From the NCBI GenBank assembly GCA_026874595.1, contig CM049314.1, positions 57,522,300 through 57,586,299 of the forward strand: DNA of 64,000 nucleotides, given 5' to 3'. The translations under genes were made by a program, and so were the position numbers. Source of the DNA: Sipunculus nudus. Lineage: Eukaryota; Annelida; Sipuncula; Golfingiida; Sipunculidae. Positions within the stretch are counted from its first letter, which is position 1; each line of letters opens with the position of its first letter. This document shows, in pieces, positions 20,600 to 33,869 of this stretch. Under the pieces are notes generated by a model. That model was not told the DNA's origin and made no database searches. It saw nothing but the letters and a program-made list of their open reading frames with translations.

Positions 20600-21400
20600 T
20601 ATAGCTACTGATATTCATTCAATTGTCCGACACCGAGAGCAAGAAACGTGTTTAAATTTTAAATGTCACTTAAAACTGATAACATTTATGAATGGAGGCA
20701 AAATTGCAATTGTTGCTGTAAAGCATAGCCCTTCACCACGAGGACATCCTTATAATTTTGTAGAATGTACGATTGTAATGGATCCGCCTTGATAATCGGA
20801 GACAAAGATAGTAAGACTATAAGATATTACTGAAAATTAATGATATCACCTAGAAAAGAAAAATGATTTAAAAAATTCGGAAATATGTCTAGACAACAGT
20901 TGGGCTGATTACGTTTTACTTGTTAGGAAATTCCCTTTTTTTAATTTTCGGACTATTACAACTACGTAACCAAGTTATTTAATTGGAATTGTGATGTGTG
21001 CTATTCGCTTCTCTGTTTATAAAATATGGTCACTCTGCTTACTTTTGGATATGATAATAAGCTCTTTAGCAAAAAATGACAAACAATAAAGTGGCGTTAG
21101 GTTGTCCCATTAATTACTTAAACTGGCAATTGTAAGTAAATACATACTGTCTGCCTTGTAAAAAAACAGCCAGGAAATAAGGGATGGACTTGTTTACTTA
21201 CAATATACGTGTTAGTACTGCTGTGGATGCCAATTATTCACAAGATTAGAAAAGATAAAAATGAAGTTTGTGAATATTATCTCCGTACACTAGGCTTTGA
21301 CCTTAGAACCAGGGTAAACTTTCATTGAAATGGCACTTTTACTGAATGGTCTGAAATTTTATCTTAAGAATTACTACTAGGTACCATAATGACAAACCCC
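20600..21400. other. No recognisable feature
   Basis: AT-rich intergenic DNA after the cytokine-like gene. The last part begins the LRR-bearing duplication. Confidence 0.5.
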
Positions 21401-21444
21401 TAAGTATTCAACATTTCACCTAAAAACAATCCCGTAGACGTCCT

Positions 21445-22320
21445 GTGCAAATGGAACTTTTCTTCTAGGACGGAACTTTTAGTCCTGACCGACACTAACA
21501 TCCGTGACGATGAAGCAAGCATTAAATGTTTGAAAGGCTTAAAGTGGCTCCTGATGTGTCACAATGAAATCAAGATAAGTTATTTTGAGGAATAAAACTG
21601 CTGCTTTTAATTGAGAGAACATTCCTTTAAATCCAGAGAACAATCCTTGAAGGCAAAACACTTTTGAATTTACGTGATCTGCATACCCTGATATATTTGA
21701 TATTGCGGAACAACCATATAAGTGAGTGTATTACGTCAGGTAGTACTGGTTGGATCCACGAGGTTCTGTATTTAGACTTGAGTTATAACCGCCTGGTCCT
21801 TCATCTGGATTTTGAATATTTTCCGAAAAATCATTCTGTTCTTCATAATCCGCTCTTTTGTGGCTTTAGAGTCAGATCATTAGAGAAAAGATTAAGCAGG
21901 CATGTATCAGCGGCCTGCAAAATACCACGAGAAAAGGCTAATGGCAAATCGGACATGTGTTCATATACGTTTCAAAATAAATTGAGAGCCAAAATACCGC
22001 TAAGGTGTGATCTACCTGAAAATGAACCATTAAATGAGTTATACAATCTGTATAACAACGGAACCATTGTGGTATTTGCCGTTATCGGTGGACCAGATAT
22101 TCAAATAAATATGACGACACCGGACAATAACTTAGATATTTATCAGCATCCCTTTTCGAAAAAGGTGTTTTTAATTGTCACTATACCAGGGTTAAATATT
22201 TATCAGCATCCCTTTTCGAAAAAGGTGTTTTTAATTGTCACTATACCAGGGTACCATGAAGACGAGTATATATGTTCTGAGCGGACTCAATTTAGCCGAG
22301 AAGAGGTGACCAGCAAGTGA
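21445..22320 (+). pseudogene. Leucine-rich-repeat protein gene, damaged copy
   Basis: The 218-codon open part (21664-22320) has LRR blocks YLILRNNHISECIT and EVLYLDLSYNRLV. A Cys-containing C-terminal flank (NPLFCGFRV, SAACKI) and a unique tail follow, ending REEVTSK, with no membrane segment. Upstream, 21445-21600 encodes degraded LRRs (LKGLKWLLM) with stops and a deletion compared with 58643-59227. The first Met of the open part comes from TTG, so there is no good start. A perfect 20-codon tandem duplication sits in the tail. LRRs mediate binding; the partner is unknown. It may still be a 3' exon of a live gene. Confidence 0.5.
22136..22252 (+). repeat. 60-bp in-frame tandem duplication in the LRR gene
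   Basis: Bases 22136-22192 and 22196-22252 are identical, a 60-bp period that repeats 20 codons (IYQHPFSKKVFLIVTIPG plus two). Identity suggests a recent event. Confidence 0.95.
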
Positions 22321-22329
22321 ACACATGGG

Positions 22330-23590
22330 ATTGATGCTTCTAGCTCATTTATCTCAAAGTTTAAAGAAGGGAGATTTAACGGCACCGACTGTCTGCAGGA
22401 GAAAATACTGCTCGGTATACTTTGATTAAGTGCCTTGTGAATATTGTGCCTCTGTGCAAAGGTTTTTTTTTTAAATAAAATCCTACAACAGAAAACTATG
22501 TCCAGTTAATAAGCCTGACCAATGCTTCAACAGTTATGAATATTTTGTAATAGTTGTCATGAGTCTGGCTGTATCATCTCCATGTATGTATGATATATGA
22601 TGGTGTTGTTTTCCCCGATATAAATGATCAGGCATGGAACACCAGAATCGTTTACCAGCAGTAGATCAAAAGGCACAACAGGACTCCAGGAAGTGATTCT
22701 GGTGTGGTTATTAAATGAAACCTTGGACACTGGAGGCAGTGAATGGCCTTATATGTTGGTTAATTAAGGAAGGTCTTCATAAATTCCAAGGAAAGTGTCA
22801 CATAATTTTTCATTTTTTTAGATACATTTGCAAAAATGGTCTCCCTAATTAAAGGATGTCCTGGTTGTTCTGTCTCTCTATAGTTAGATAGAGAGAAGGT
22901 TATTGACAATGTTGATCATTATCTTCATATTTCATTGCAGAGTGATTATGGTTTTAGTGGTGCGAAGATTTCTTTTGTTGAGAACGTTGTATAATCGTAT
23001 GTCAAATTATCATCTTTAACACAGAAATATATTTAAGCAAAACCTAATCCTATCCTGATTTAAGCGTACAAAAGACTCACTAATATTTAATTACAGTGTA
23101 ATTGGTGCGATGAATTACACAACATGTATATTTGTTTTGACTCGCGATATAGATCAGCTTTGTTGAACAAATTTAGTCTGTCTCCTTGAAGCTTCCATTT
23201 GTCCACACCTGGAAACAATGAGAGCAAGAGCGTTCCTGTATCGTGTAAGCTAGTTTGCCTGTCAATCAATGTCACAGATTATCGTGTATTTGTATTACAG
23301 TGAAAGGGTATGTCATGTGATGTCGGTATGTGTGACCTTTTCAGTTTAGTGTAAAGTAGATTCAATTTTTCTAATGCAACAACTCTTGAATATTTATGTA
23401 CACAAGAGCAGACATTTCATAGTCTCTTTATATACAATCAACAAACATGTATCAGGAAAGGTATCGGACGCGATTTTTTTATCTATGTTTGAGATAATGG
23501 CTTATCTTATGATAAGGATTAAGGTAATGAATTCAAGATACCTTAACGATATAAACACTATGCGTCAAGGGCGCTCATTTCCCTGGCGCT
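22330..23590. other. Intergenic, no gene seen
   Basis: Collinear in part with 59240-60500. No coding region supported. Confidence 0.5.
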
Positions 23591-23603
23591 AATTAAGTTA
23601 AAT

Positions 23604-23866
23604 GGCTTCTGTGGCTCAGGGGTAGAGCGCAGGAGGTCATGAGTTCGAATCTCAGTCGAGGCGGTGAGGTTTTTCACGGTTGGCCCCTACCCAGGGTAAG
23701 CGCTCTGCAGGCTTAATGGGAAGGCCGTGCCCCACTGCCGTGTATCACTCACATACGAGTGGACCTTTTGGGGGGTTCCTCGGTTTGATCACCCAGCAAT
23801 GGGGATAATTACACACCCAGGACCCGCAGGTGCGGGTTTCACCAGGACACAAAATAAGTAAACTGA
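23604..23866 (+). repeat. tRNA-derived SINE, copy A
   Basis: Starts with a tRNA-like head: A box TGGCTCAGGGG and B box GAGTTCGAATCTC. A body follows with CTACCCAGGGTAAGCGC, CTTTTGGGGGGTTCCTCG and CCCAGGACCCGCAGG. The reverse-oriented copy at 28880-29131 shares head and body. Confidence 0.85.
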
Positions 23867-24489
23867 TAGAAAGCGAGTGCTACCGCCCTGTAAAGTAGTC
23901 CCAAACGAAAATGGAAACTCTGCAGATGTACATACTTAGGTTTAGAATTAGATAAGTCAGCATTAAAAAATGAAGGCAGTTACCTCCACAAAAAAAATAA
24001 AATAATTAAGTGACACAATGGTTATTAATATAACCCTGTTTTAATCTTTTAATCTTTTCGGTCTTTATATAACAAATCGCATATTCTCTCTGGTCTTCGG
24101 ATGAAACAGACTGGCCACACATTATTTGCAATGCCCACATATTTCGGTTTATACTTTTGTATGGTTTTACACTGATACAGAATTGTAACGATTTAAACGC
24201 TCAAAAATATGATCATGATTATTGTCATTTGTTCGACAAATAAAAATGGAGAATGTGCGGTTATAGCTGAGCTTATCCAAAAATGATTAAAAGATATAAC
24301 AATGCATTTTGAAATATAGATGCCTATTCAGTAATGATTAAATATACTGTCATGTCAGAAAGATAATAAATTGACCCTGGTGCCTGCTCGATAGGAAGAA
24401 TATAGGCTCTGTTACGTTTGTCAAATAAACGTAACGACGATTTTTTTTATAACTTAAGTCACAAAGGTGTAAGTTTTACATTTTTATTT

Positions 24490-24606
24490 TGAAAAAGCTT
24501 TTGTACGGGTCCAGACTGAGCTGAGGCACAAATTTGCTCTCTGTATCCTGATCAAGTTCTAGATGATGGATCATTCCGGTATGTTTGACAGGGTGTGCCC
24601 ATGATT
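24490..24606 (-). pseudogene. Short coding-like segment paired with 61399-61623
   Basis: Minus strand reads GMIHHLELDQDTESKFVPQL and SLDPY, against VLDEDTETKLMPQLTLNQY in the partner copy. The changes are conservative, which suggests a former coding exon. Family not recognised. This copy diverges after 25 residues. Confidence 0.35.
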
Positions 24607-24800
24607 TCATATAATACAAGACCGCGGGAATTTGAAGTAATGAATAATTCATTATGTTGGTTGTTCATTCGGATATAACTGGACATTTTTAGAGGCACAA
24701 TTTTCAGACGACAGACTGGCTTTATTTTCACTCTGATTATTAATTACTCATCCCTAACAGTCACCTAAGTATGTCTACACTCCCTAAACATATATATATA

Positions 24801-24920
24801 CAGTGAAATCTCGCTAAAAGGACAACTGCTGGACCAGCCAAAGCGGTCATGTTAGCCGGATTGTCGTATTAGGATGAGGTTTTTATGGTCCAAAACGCGT
24901 CGTCTTTGCCGAGGTGGTCG
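24801..24920. mobile_element. Pogo/Tigger-like terminal fragment
   Basis: TA followed by CAGTGAAATCTCGCTAAAAG and GTTAGCCGGATTGTCGTATT, similar to the ends of pogo/Tigger elements. The matching other end was not found. A related piece lies near 61870-61900. Confidence 0.35.
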
Positions 24921-24950
24921 CGATTGTTGTGGGTCTTCTGACCAGATGTA

Positions 24951-24956
<6 letters not shown>

Positions 24957-24999
<43 letters not shown>
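24957..24999. repeat. (TA)n microsatellite
   Basis: About 21 TA units. Confidence 0.96.
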
Positions 25000-25001
<2 letters not shown>

Positions 25002-25009
25002 AAATATAT

Positions 25010-27280
25010 AAAGACTATTACAATGTCTAGATTCAGGTAAAAATATCTATTATAACCCCGTAAATCTGCTAGGTATGATATTGCGAGATATTTACATCTA
25101 AGGACCGTTTGGTCTTTATACAACCATGTTTATTCATGTTTGTACCAATTAACTGAAATAATTTCTCTATTATTTAGATGAGATAGCATTAAAAAGATGA
25201 TATCAACATCTATTAACATGCCTTTTTGACGAGGTTGAGCATATTTGTTACAATTCTTCCTTTCTGAACATGGAAATATATAAAAGATAAAGCTAGGTTT
25301 GATGTTATTTGATTCATGCCTTCCCACAGTTATCTTGTTTTAGTGAATCTAATTGCTCTATAGACCAATGCAAAGGGTGAATTTATTGAAGGGTCATTGT
25401 TGTCCCTCACAAAGCTGTGGATCTATATGTGTTGTCAGCCATAACTTTAAAACAAAAGGGCGACAATAAATTATTGTTAAAAAAATGAATCTGCGTATAA
25501 GAATTTGATTTTTGTTTCATTAGAGGGTCCAGGATAATGGAGTATATTGTCACACATATTATTTTAAAAGTCGATGCAACTGGCTGAACTCATACATACT
25601 TACACTAAAAAAAGACATGGGTTGAAAAAAAACCTATCAATATATTAAGAAAGAAGTAACGTACGTTCTCTGGAGAGGCGCTCCATTTGTACAAACACTG
25701 ATGATAAACAGAAATAAGCAGAGAGTCCGTTAACTGCACTACACTGGTATCTTATTTACACTTAGTCGTCCTGAATCCTGAAGAGACATGGAGCTCCTAT
25801 TACCAACAGTGCCCCGCTAGAGTAGACTTGTTTCCCATTCGTGATACAGGTCACGCACCACGCACAGACTTTTATTTCAGGGCGTAATCTTTCACAGCTG
25901 ATGCCTCCTGAAATCATCTAGTTGTAAGTGGCAAAATATGCATCCACACAGCAATATATACCTCTACAGTTACGCGTTACGTGGTCTGTTCCTGGAAGCG
26001 TTACAATAGGTAATAAAACGCCAGGTTACCAGTCCGTCGGGAAAATGCGATACTCGCTCTGAAGTTCGTTACAGGGAAACCACTTTGGCCTTCCTCAGGC
26101 ACAGATTATCATCGCTTTATAGACATCATAAGCTGTTTCAACTTATACACGCAGTCCTGCCCCTGGACTGCTGCATATATCGCAAGGCTATACCTAACCT
26201 GTACGCTGTTCGGGCCCTTCTTTCGAATATCGTTCTCCACACGTCTTATGTGTGCTTGCTGACGTCACAAATCCTGATCGTATTCTGGCCAGTCACCACT
26301 CTCAATTATGCCGACCGTCAATTACAAAATTAATTTTAAAATGGATACGCCCACAAGAAAAAAATTCCTGCAAAAACTAAACAGGTGCATTTCCTTTGAA
26401 ATCTACAAAAAACACTTTTACTATAGAGACCGCCAAATGGAATTAAACTGTACGAAAATTGATTTTAAACAAGACGCGCGCTCTCTAACCAGTGATCTCA
26501 CACTAAATTTCTGATCATGATACTCCATATAAATCTACAATAAATTATCAAAACAATCATCTGGACATATTTCCTACTAGAGTATGCAATACCACTCCCG
26601 AGTCACAGTCCTCAAGTGACACGTATAAACGACAGAATTCATAGCCCTGAAAAAGCGATTCTTAACAAGACGTTACACCTTGGATTGTCCCTTATACCTG
26701 CGGCAGTAAAGCTTCCGTTTCCATAAACCATCGCCTCGACAGTACAGGTTTAGCCTGACAAAGACCTCTATACTGCAACTGTGTTCACCCAGGGGTGTAT
26801 TTTCTTTAACATGTTACAGTTCGTGGAATACCAAACTGTAACAAGCCGTTCCGACTGATTGAACTTTATGTGTGTTTATGTATCTTTCGGTAGTTGGTAA
26901 TTTTCTGTTTAATCACAATTAAAACGACCTGAACACTGCAACAACATTCACCTAGGGTGAATCAGGTTTGATTTAACTCTGCATTACCTGTTACCTTACG
27001 AGATCACAGATGATTGCGATACCTGAAAATATGAGCACAAATGTATTTTTTTCTGAATAAAATAGCTAGTGTGATATTCAGAGTCTTTTAGGCTTATATA
27101 ATGAAAGTAATGTTCAATTAATTTTCCATCGTCATTTAAACTTTATACAAGTGTCTGTCAACCACTTCGCGCGTACTAAATGTGATTTATTTGAAAAAAT
27201 ATATATATTTTTTTAATATTAAGCGTGCATGCGTCAATACATGCTCCCGCAGCAGCAAAGGGATTTTGTTTATAGTGATA
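25010..27280. other. No recognisable feature
   Basis: About 2.3 kb without coding similarity or repeat that I can support. Confidence 0.5.
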
Positions 27281-27399
27281 TTCTTATCGGAATTTCTCAG
27301 CACGGGATGCCTCGGGACAATATAGAATGTGCTTCATATGGATATTGAAAAATATTCAGGGATGCACTGCTTAACAACTTAAGAAACACTACGAAATAC

Positions 27400-28510
27400 A
27401 TGGTAGTAGCATCATCAAGTAGAAAAAGTAAACACCTTTGCACAACTGGGACAACATCTGAATGATAGGATGAACTGGGCAGAACACATTGATTAAACAA
27501 TTAACAAGGCGAACAAAAAACTTGGTCTGATTTGGAAGCTAAAATGAGAGGTCCCACGCCACACAGTTGAAAACATTTACACGGCCTTCATGAGGCCAAA
27601 ACATGAATATGCATGCATACTGTACAATAACTGCACCAAAGAACAAAGTAATCGACCAGGAGATTCCAAAGAAGAGTGGCCATTGCCTGCACTGGGGCTT
27701 TCAACAGAACAAATACAGAGGTTCCCCTTGCAGAGTTAGGATGGCCGATCCTTGAGAAGAGAAGAAAATACGTCAGCCTTGTACATATGCATAAAATCAT
27801 TCATGGAGAAATACCACAGTATTTACAAAATCTCCTTCCACCAAGACATGGGTCGCAAAGTCGAAATACCAGCAGGAGAGAAGACAACTTTGCACCGATA
27901 CAAACAAACAAAGAGCCATACAACAAATCATACATACCAGCAACAATAAGACTCTGGAACCAACTCGAGGATCATATAAAAAAAAACTTTCCATACTGGG
28001 ACACTTAAAAAATGCATTAAAGCATGCATTATTCCCACTGAAAAAAATACATTACAGCACAGGCAAGGGATCAGCTGTAACAAATCATACGAGAATGAGA
28101 ATGGGACTCCGCCATCTACAATATCATTTATATCTACATCACATTACTGAAAACGGATATTGTATAAATAACTATTGTTATAATCAAAATGAAGACCCTG
28201 AACATTATTTTCTAAAATATCCGAAATACAGTGTTGAAAGGCAGAAGATGTTGAAAAACATCATACCTTACACGAGAAGACTCAACTTAAACATATTGAC
28301 ATAGATATTATACTAAATCATCCAGAGATTTACATTATATATACATTTTATTACACATCTTACATCACTTGCAGTAACACTTTTATATACAGACTGTTAC
28401 TCTACTATTGTACTAGTGCAAACCCTGACAAATGCCTTGCGCGCTTGGGTATGCATTTAAAAGATATGTATAAAAAAAGATACACTAATCCAATAAAGCC
28501 TTTGAATCTG
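27400..28510 (+). mobile_element. Non-LTR retrotransposon 3' end (RT C-terminal part and 3' UTR), dead
   Basis: Across three frames the strand encodes RMNWAEHID, KKLGLIWKLK, AFMRPKHEYACILYNN, then AIACTGAFNRTNTE, LGWPILEKRRKYVSLVHMHK, LLPPRHGSQSRNTSRR, TIRLWNQLED. A C-terminal block follows (MRMGLRHLQYHL, CINNYC, DPEHYFLKYPKYS). This is the thumb/C-terminal order of jockey/CR1-like LINE reverse transcriptases. Stops and frameshifts show it is inactive. The 3' UTR ends near ACTAATCCAATAAAGCC. Confidence 0.85.
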
Positions 28511-28879
28511 AATAATCTTCAGGTTTTCACAAGAAATTGTAGTCTTTGAAGGCGCCAATAAAATCATGTGGACACTCAAATATATATGCTCGCATGGTTA
28601 GGTTTGGATGGAGATGAAAATACACTCTCCTATAATGTCAGGTTTTCTGATACATGTTCTGTCAAATGCTAAACTTGGCTTTATGTTCTTCTCTGAAAGA
28701 CCTTCCTTATCAATTAACATCATTGTCTTGGGGGAGGGGAGGGGAGAGGTGGTGGATATAAATATGGCGAAGGAACAGTATAATTTATTTATTATATTTT
28801 TTTATGGAGGTTACAGCCTCCAATTTGTTATGCTTACTTAGATATTATAATGTTTATCTGCAGAGTTCCATTCGCGTTT

Positions 28880-29131
28880 CGAACTACGTGACAGGGGCTT
28901 ATGCTAGGTTATCCTGGTCTCAACCAGGCGCGGTGTACCACTCCTGCGGGTCCTGAGTGCGTCATCCCCACTGGTGGGTCATTACATCGAGGAACCCCAA
29001 AAGGCGCGCTCATGAAACATGACTGTGGGGGCAAAGTCCCCCCATTAAGCCGGAATGGCGCTCACCCTGGGTAGGTGCCGACTCCGGACTTTGAGTTCTG
29101 TGCTCTACCCCTTAGCCACAGAGGTACCAGT
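28880..29131 (-). repeat. tRNA-derived SINE, copy B
   Basis: Reverse complement begins CTCTGTGGCTAAGGGGTAGAGC and shares the body of copy A (23604). The B-box region is degraded. Confidence 0.85.
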
Positions 29132-29779
29132 ACTATCTGCCAAAATCAGACACTAGGCATTGAGTGGGGTTATATACTGTAGTTTAAATAATTTTATCAT
29201 TCTTACCCTGGTAACAAGGTATAGTTCACGATGAGAAAAAATGGCTTTAGAATATCCTTTTAGGCAATGTTTACGTTTGTGGAGCACGAGAAAGGTTGTG
29301 ATGGTGTTCTAGGTACAATCTTCAGACGGGGAGGCGGATAGTGGCAAAGTCGGAACTATGTTTTTTCCCATTTAATTGTCCCTGAAGTTCCTGTTTTAAA
29401 CGTATCTCTCAGTAGGTAATTAATGGTAGTACAAGATTGCACTGAAAGAAACAAATTGGACTTTTTTCACTGTATTAATATTTTATAGAATGAGATCCTA
29501 TGATTTGAAGGTTTATTCTGATATAAACTAATTCATCTAAAAAATCACTGGTCCTTCTTCCATTGACATTTCTGACATGTACCATGTCGAAGGAAAATCT
29601 GTTAAATTTTGATTTGAGCATTGTTCATAATTTTTTTCTTAAATCCGCCTGATGGAGGGTATATTTCTCCTAGCATATCCAGGTTAAATGTTATAAATAA
29701 GTCATTGGCCTTACCATGGAAAGATCAGGACGTGAGCCTTTGTAAGGCAAATATGGCGAATAAATATATTTATCTGGTT

Positions 29780-30638
29780 TGGGTTGTTTACATAGCCCCA
29801 CTACTTAATTATCATTCGGGTTGGGGATGGGGGTGGGGGGTTCACATTTATTCGTTAAGATCCATCGTCTGTAGGGACGGTGAAACATGAAAAAAAGTAT
29901 GACAAGTACATCTTAAATTGATAACAAACTAGAATTTGTAGTCGGGGCGTACACAACAAGGCTGAAATGGTTTCTTTGCTAAATGCTTTCATCGAAATAT
30001 ATCAGCCTGCTTTCTTTTTATCTGGGAGAATTGTCAATTTGGCATAAGACCTGCTTATTCAATGACAATTTACAGTACTTAAACCAAACATTTAATACTG
30101 TTGGTATATATTTTTCTTGGCCTATCTTTTTTACCTTGGCAGCTATACGTTTCGCGTACAAGAGTCTTAAACGACATATTCCTGTGTATGCAAATAACGC
30201 ATGTGTCTGTAAACATGCCTTAGACTATAACCCTGAACTGACTACACTGAAAAAACATCGTGTTTTACGATGTCGCCTTAGCTTTAACTAATACAAAGCA
30301 TCTTTCATATACCTTCACGGTAGAATGCTTTTTTATACAATTGTTATATCTACGATATTTCCCAAGCAATGAAGCTGTCGGACCTATGTTGTTTATCGGG
30401 AGAAAAATTGTTTTTTTTTGTGTGATTTCTGGAATAGAATAATTTTTCTTTCTATGTTGATATTTTTTTTTTTTGGGGGGGGGGAGGGTATTCCTGAAGA
30501 ATTTTAGCAGAAGTAATCTTTATATCATATATATGAAACACATGACAAAAGTTCCTGCAAAAACCGTCGTTTAATTCCTATCAGCTCATTACAAATATGC
30601 ATCAGACAGGGCCGTGGATTTTCCAGGGGAGCAGCTAG
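29780..30638 (+). mobile_element. Hairpin-CTAG-ended interspersed repeat, copy 3
   Basis: Reverse-complement match to 1144-2940 lacking about 950 bp internally (equivalent of 1830-2790). It ends CCGTGGATTTTCCAGGG, GAGCAGCTAG, here followed by G rather than T. It retains the ORF MLSSKYISLLSFYLGELS, extended to 102 codons (29983-30291). Confidence 0.6.
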
Positions 30639-30649
30639 GAATAATTATT

Positions 30650-32680
30650 ATTGTTATTAGTATTATTATTAATCTATCATGGAATGAGGAATTATTGCTG
30701 AAATATAAGATATAACCTATGACTCGATTATCGTCTGGTGACAGTTTCCTATTGCTTTTGCTTGTGCCAGCCTTGGCATACTCACCCTAAGTAACTGCAC
30801 GCGACACTTTAACTTATATTAGATACTTGATAATCCTGAAGAAAGTTAGACTGATCTTACTTACGATCTGTTGAAGAAACATGTTGTCAGTCGATACCTA
30901 TATTGAATAAGCCATGTGAATCCCATTGTTAAAAACAAAACATGACCCGCAGATTCATCCGTTGCTATCTATTAATTCATCAAGGCCGTCAAAATACAGT
31001 AAAATTATTGTAGATGGATAATCCATATGTTCAGCTATGTTCATCTATATGTTTATCCATAAGCTGTGGTTCTGGCACTAGTAACTCACTAGACATGAAC
31101 GTCCAGCTTCGGGTTTAAGATGTAATTTTATCATTTCTTTCCGTTGACATGTAATTTTTTCATAAATCTAAAACATTCATGATAAACTCGTGTTGTCTGT
31201 TACACTGGTACCTGCATTGCGTGCGCCACTTTCATTGCTTTAGATAAATCACAGTTAAATTAAACGTGTTTCGGTTAAAACCGCATTATCACGATACATT
31301 TAAGGTATCATGATGCATCACTGTAAAGTAACGCAAGGTATTTGTGGGGTAACGACAGCTCACGTGTAACGCTCTAGATCCTTCGCTGTACAGACTGGCT
31401 GCTGTAGTAAACCGGAGGAGTCCTCCTTATATGGGATTAATCCATGCAGTGTGCAAAGTAGTGTATGCACAAAAATACGGTTATCAAGTTGTACAAATGT
31501 ATAAGAAAGTTAATGTTTGTGAATTCATTAAAACTTAATGAACACAAGAGAAAATTTCCCCACTTTGGATCCCGCCATTGTATCTGATTTTACGGAAAAA
31601 CTTCAGTTAGAAATCTCGTAGTTAAAATTTTCTTCACTTAGTATGGAACGTTGAATATATTATCTGTGGAAGACCATGTATTACCATTTTTAAGTACATG
31701 CTACTTAACGCATGCCACTTTATTGTGTCCTGGTTACACTCTTCAGTTGGCATATACCCGAATTTTTTTAATAATGATTGTAAAATTTTAATATGCCAGG
31801 TTAAAGTGACGTATGTTACACAGATCTTTCATATTGTCCACATAGACCAACGGTTTCATTATATGTACCCTGAAACTTTGCTATGTAATGAAATAAACAG
31901 TATACATTCTTGTAATATATTTGGAGCTTCATGATATACTTCTAGCAACAATTAGTCAAAATCACCTTTCTTTGTACAATTACATTTGCTTTAAATAGTA
32001 TATTTTGTACTGTCTATTGTGTTATCTATCATTGTGATGAAATCATCTTCTTTTAATAGAGATATATTAAATTTCTGGAACGATGGCCTCTTGTCTCCGT
32101 GTTTATATGTATTGGGACGATAGTGCCTCTCTTATCAGTACATGGAAAATAATTTATTGAGCTGTTAATATCTTTATCCATATATGCTTCGTTAGCGAAA
32201 ACGTAGTCTGTTCTCCAGGCAGGAAAAGGATTACTCCGACTCCATGTAAAAGCGCTTTCATATCCATTCATTACACGCCATTATTAGCAGGGAATTTCGC
32301 ACCATGTCATTAAGAGGCCCTGTCCTCTGGTTTAAACTTCTCGTTCATTGTTATCTTTGCCTGATACAATGTCCAGAGAGTTTGCCATTACTGAATTAAA
32401 ATATCCTAACACTGGTATATAATCAGAGTCAGAGTCCTGAGATGCCATTGTATCCTGTATTCTACTGAAGAAAATGTACATTTTCTATATTTGCACAGGG
32501 CGCATATATATTAAATATTTCTCTCATCTGCCTATGTATCTTGTAAGCATGAGATATTAATTTTTTGTGTTTAATTTCGTTAATAATTGTGTTTCATTTT
32601 ATTTTGTTTTACCTCAAACAATGACAATTTAAACTTACAATTTTACAACTGAAGTCCACGTGTTAAACAGGTCCGTGCAA
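30650..32680. other. No recognisable feature
   Basis: AT-rich DNA. No coding region or repeat supported. Confidence 0.5.
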
Positions 32681-32689
32681 CTTCAAGGC

Positions 32690-33865
32690 AAAGTCCGTTG
32701 ACATTCCATACCAATAGGCAAAGTCAGAGAAACGAAGCGTCCCTCTGCTAGGCTGGCGAATCCTACATCACATTTCGTTTCTGTTCTTATATAATTAATG
32801 AAACTGGTAATGTTGACTTTAAGTCCAATAGCTGTAATCTGTCTTTTCAACCTGCAGGGACGTAAATTGTCCAGATGTTGTTGGCCTCCAGACACTTGTG
32901 GACTTTTTCTTTCTGGTTGGCCTAGGAAACATCACAAATCACCAGAGCTGTCTGTTCTGATTCCCCCGGCATTTAGCGTTGATGCGTGTTTACGGCACGA
33001 GGATTTCCTCGACATATTCCGCCATGGTGTCAAAAGTGCTCCAGTGATCGGGTGAGCATGTTACGTTTCAGTTAAAAGGGAATGGGCTGTAGGTAAACAT
33101 TGGATTGTTTTGCCGGCGTAGATGAGCTGGGGCGTTAAAATGCGCCCGATTTCGTCACGGACAAGAGGAGGGGGATCTGCCGTGTGCCATCTTCCCCGCT
33201 ATGGTCACCGCTATGCAGCCTTTCTGGTCAAAGTTGATGATAAGCTCTTCAGGAATATCGCCATCCTTTGTCGCCTTATCAATGCGCTGGAGGTACTCTG
33301 CCTTGATGGAGTCGAAATCGCTTGGTAGGTGTTTGACGTCCTTAGTTGCCTTCCGCTGAAGAAATCCCATACGGCGCAGCAGCGTGCGGGCCCAGCTCTT
33401 TGTGATGACAATCGGGCCTCCGTTACAAGCCAGTTGGGATGGATGTTGCTTGCGGACTATTCCATCTGCTGCGGCCATAACCATTCTCGATGTGACGGCA
33501 GAACCATTCTCACGACATGCATTGATGTAACGTTGCACTTTAACATTCAAGCATCCGAGCATCAAGGGTCATCCTCGCAGGCTGCGTTGAAGGGTAGTTG
33601 GCTAACTGTAGAGCTGTTTTTTTCACCTTGACGTAGCGGTCACGAATGCTGCGTACGGTAGTCTCTGACAGCCTTTCCCCCAATAATATATGAACATATT
33701 TTTCGTAGTTTTTGCCACACCGATCTCGACTGCAGACCGGACAATTTTGACTCTGTCACCGGCAGAGTAGTGTCCGTACTCACCACGACGACGCTTGCTG
33801 GTATGTGTGACAAACTCACTGGACTCGGCAGCGTTGTTTGCAGCCTCGAACAAGAGAGCATCCTC
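32690..33865 (-). pseudogene. Pogo-like DDE transposase relic
   Basis: Minus-strand pieces in order are SKRRRGEYGHYSAGDRVKIV, then VQRYINACRENGSAVTSRMV, WARTLLRRMGFLQRKATKDV, IPEELIINFDQKG (first catalytic Asp), GRILTPQLIYAGKT, and in another frame ALVICDVFLGQ (second Asp) and KVHKCLEANNIWTIYVPAG. This is the HTH-plus-DDE order of a pogo/CENP-B-type transposase family common in aquatic animals. Stops, frameshifts and a missing segment after FDQ make it dead. Terminal repeats not identified. Confidence 0.75.
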
Positions 33866-33869
33866 TTTT

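Larger units (their letters stand above)
21290..25010 (+). repeat. LRR-bearing segmental duplication, copy 1 (pairs with 58620-62200)
   Basis: Diverged but collinear blocks are the LRR coding region (21450-21800 against 58800-59140), a stretch near 24070-24190 against 60690-60800, and 24500-24690 against 61550-61720. Copy 1 is interrupted by a SINE at 23.6 kb. Confidence 0.7.

Noticed and set aside
23604..23670. Functional tRNA gene
   Set aside because: A and B boxes are present but continue into a repeat body shared with an inverted copy at 28.9 kb, so it is a SINE head.
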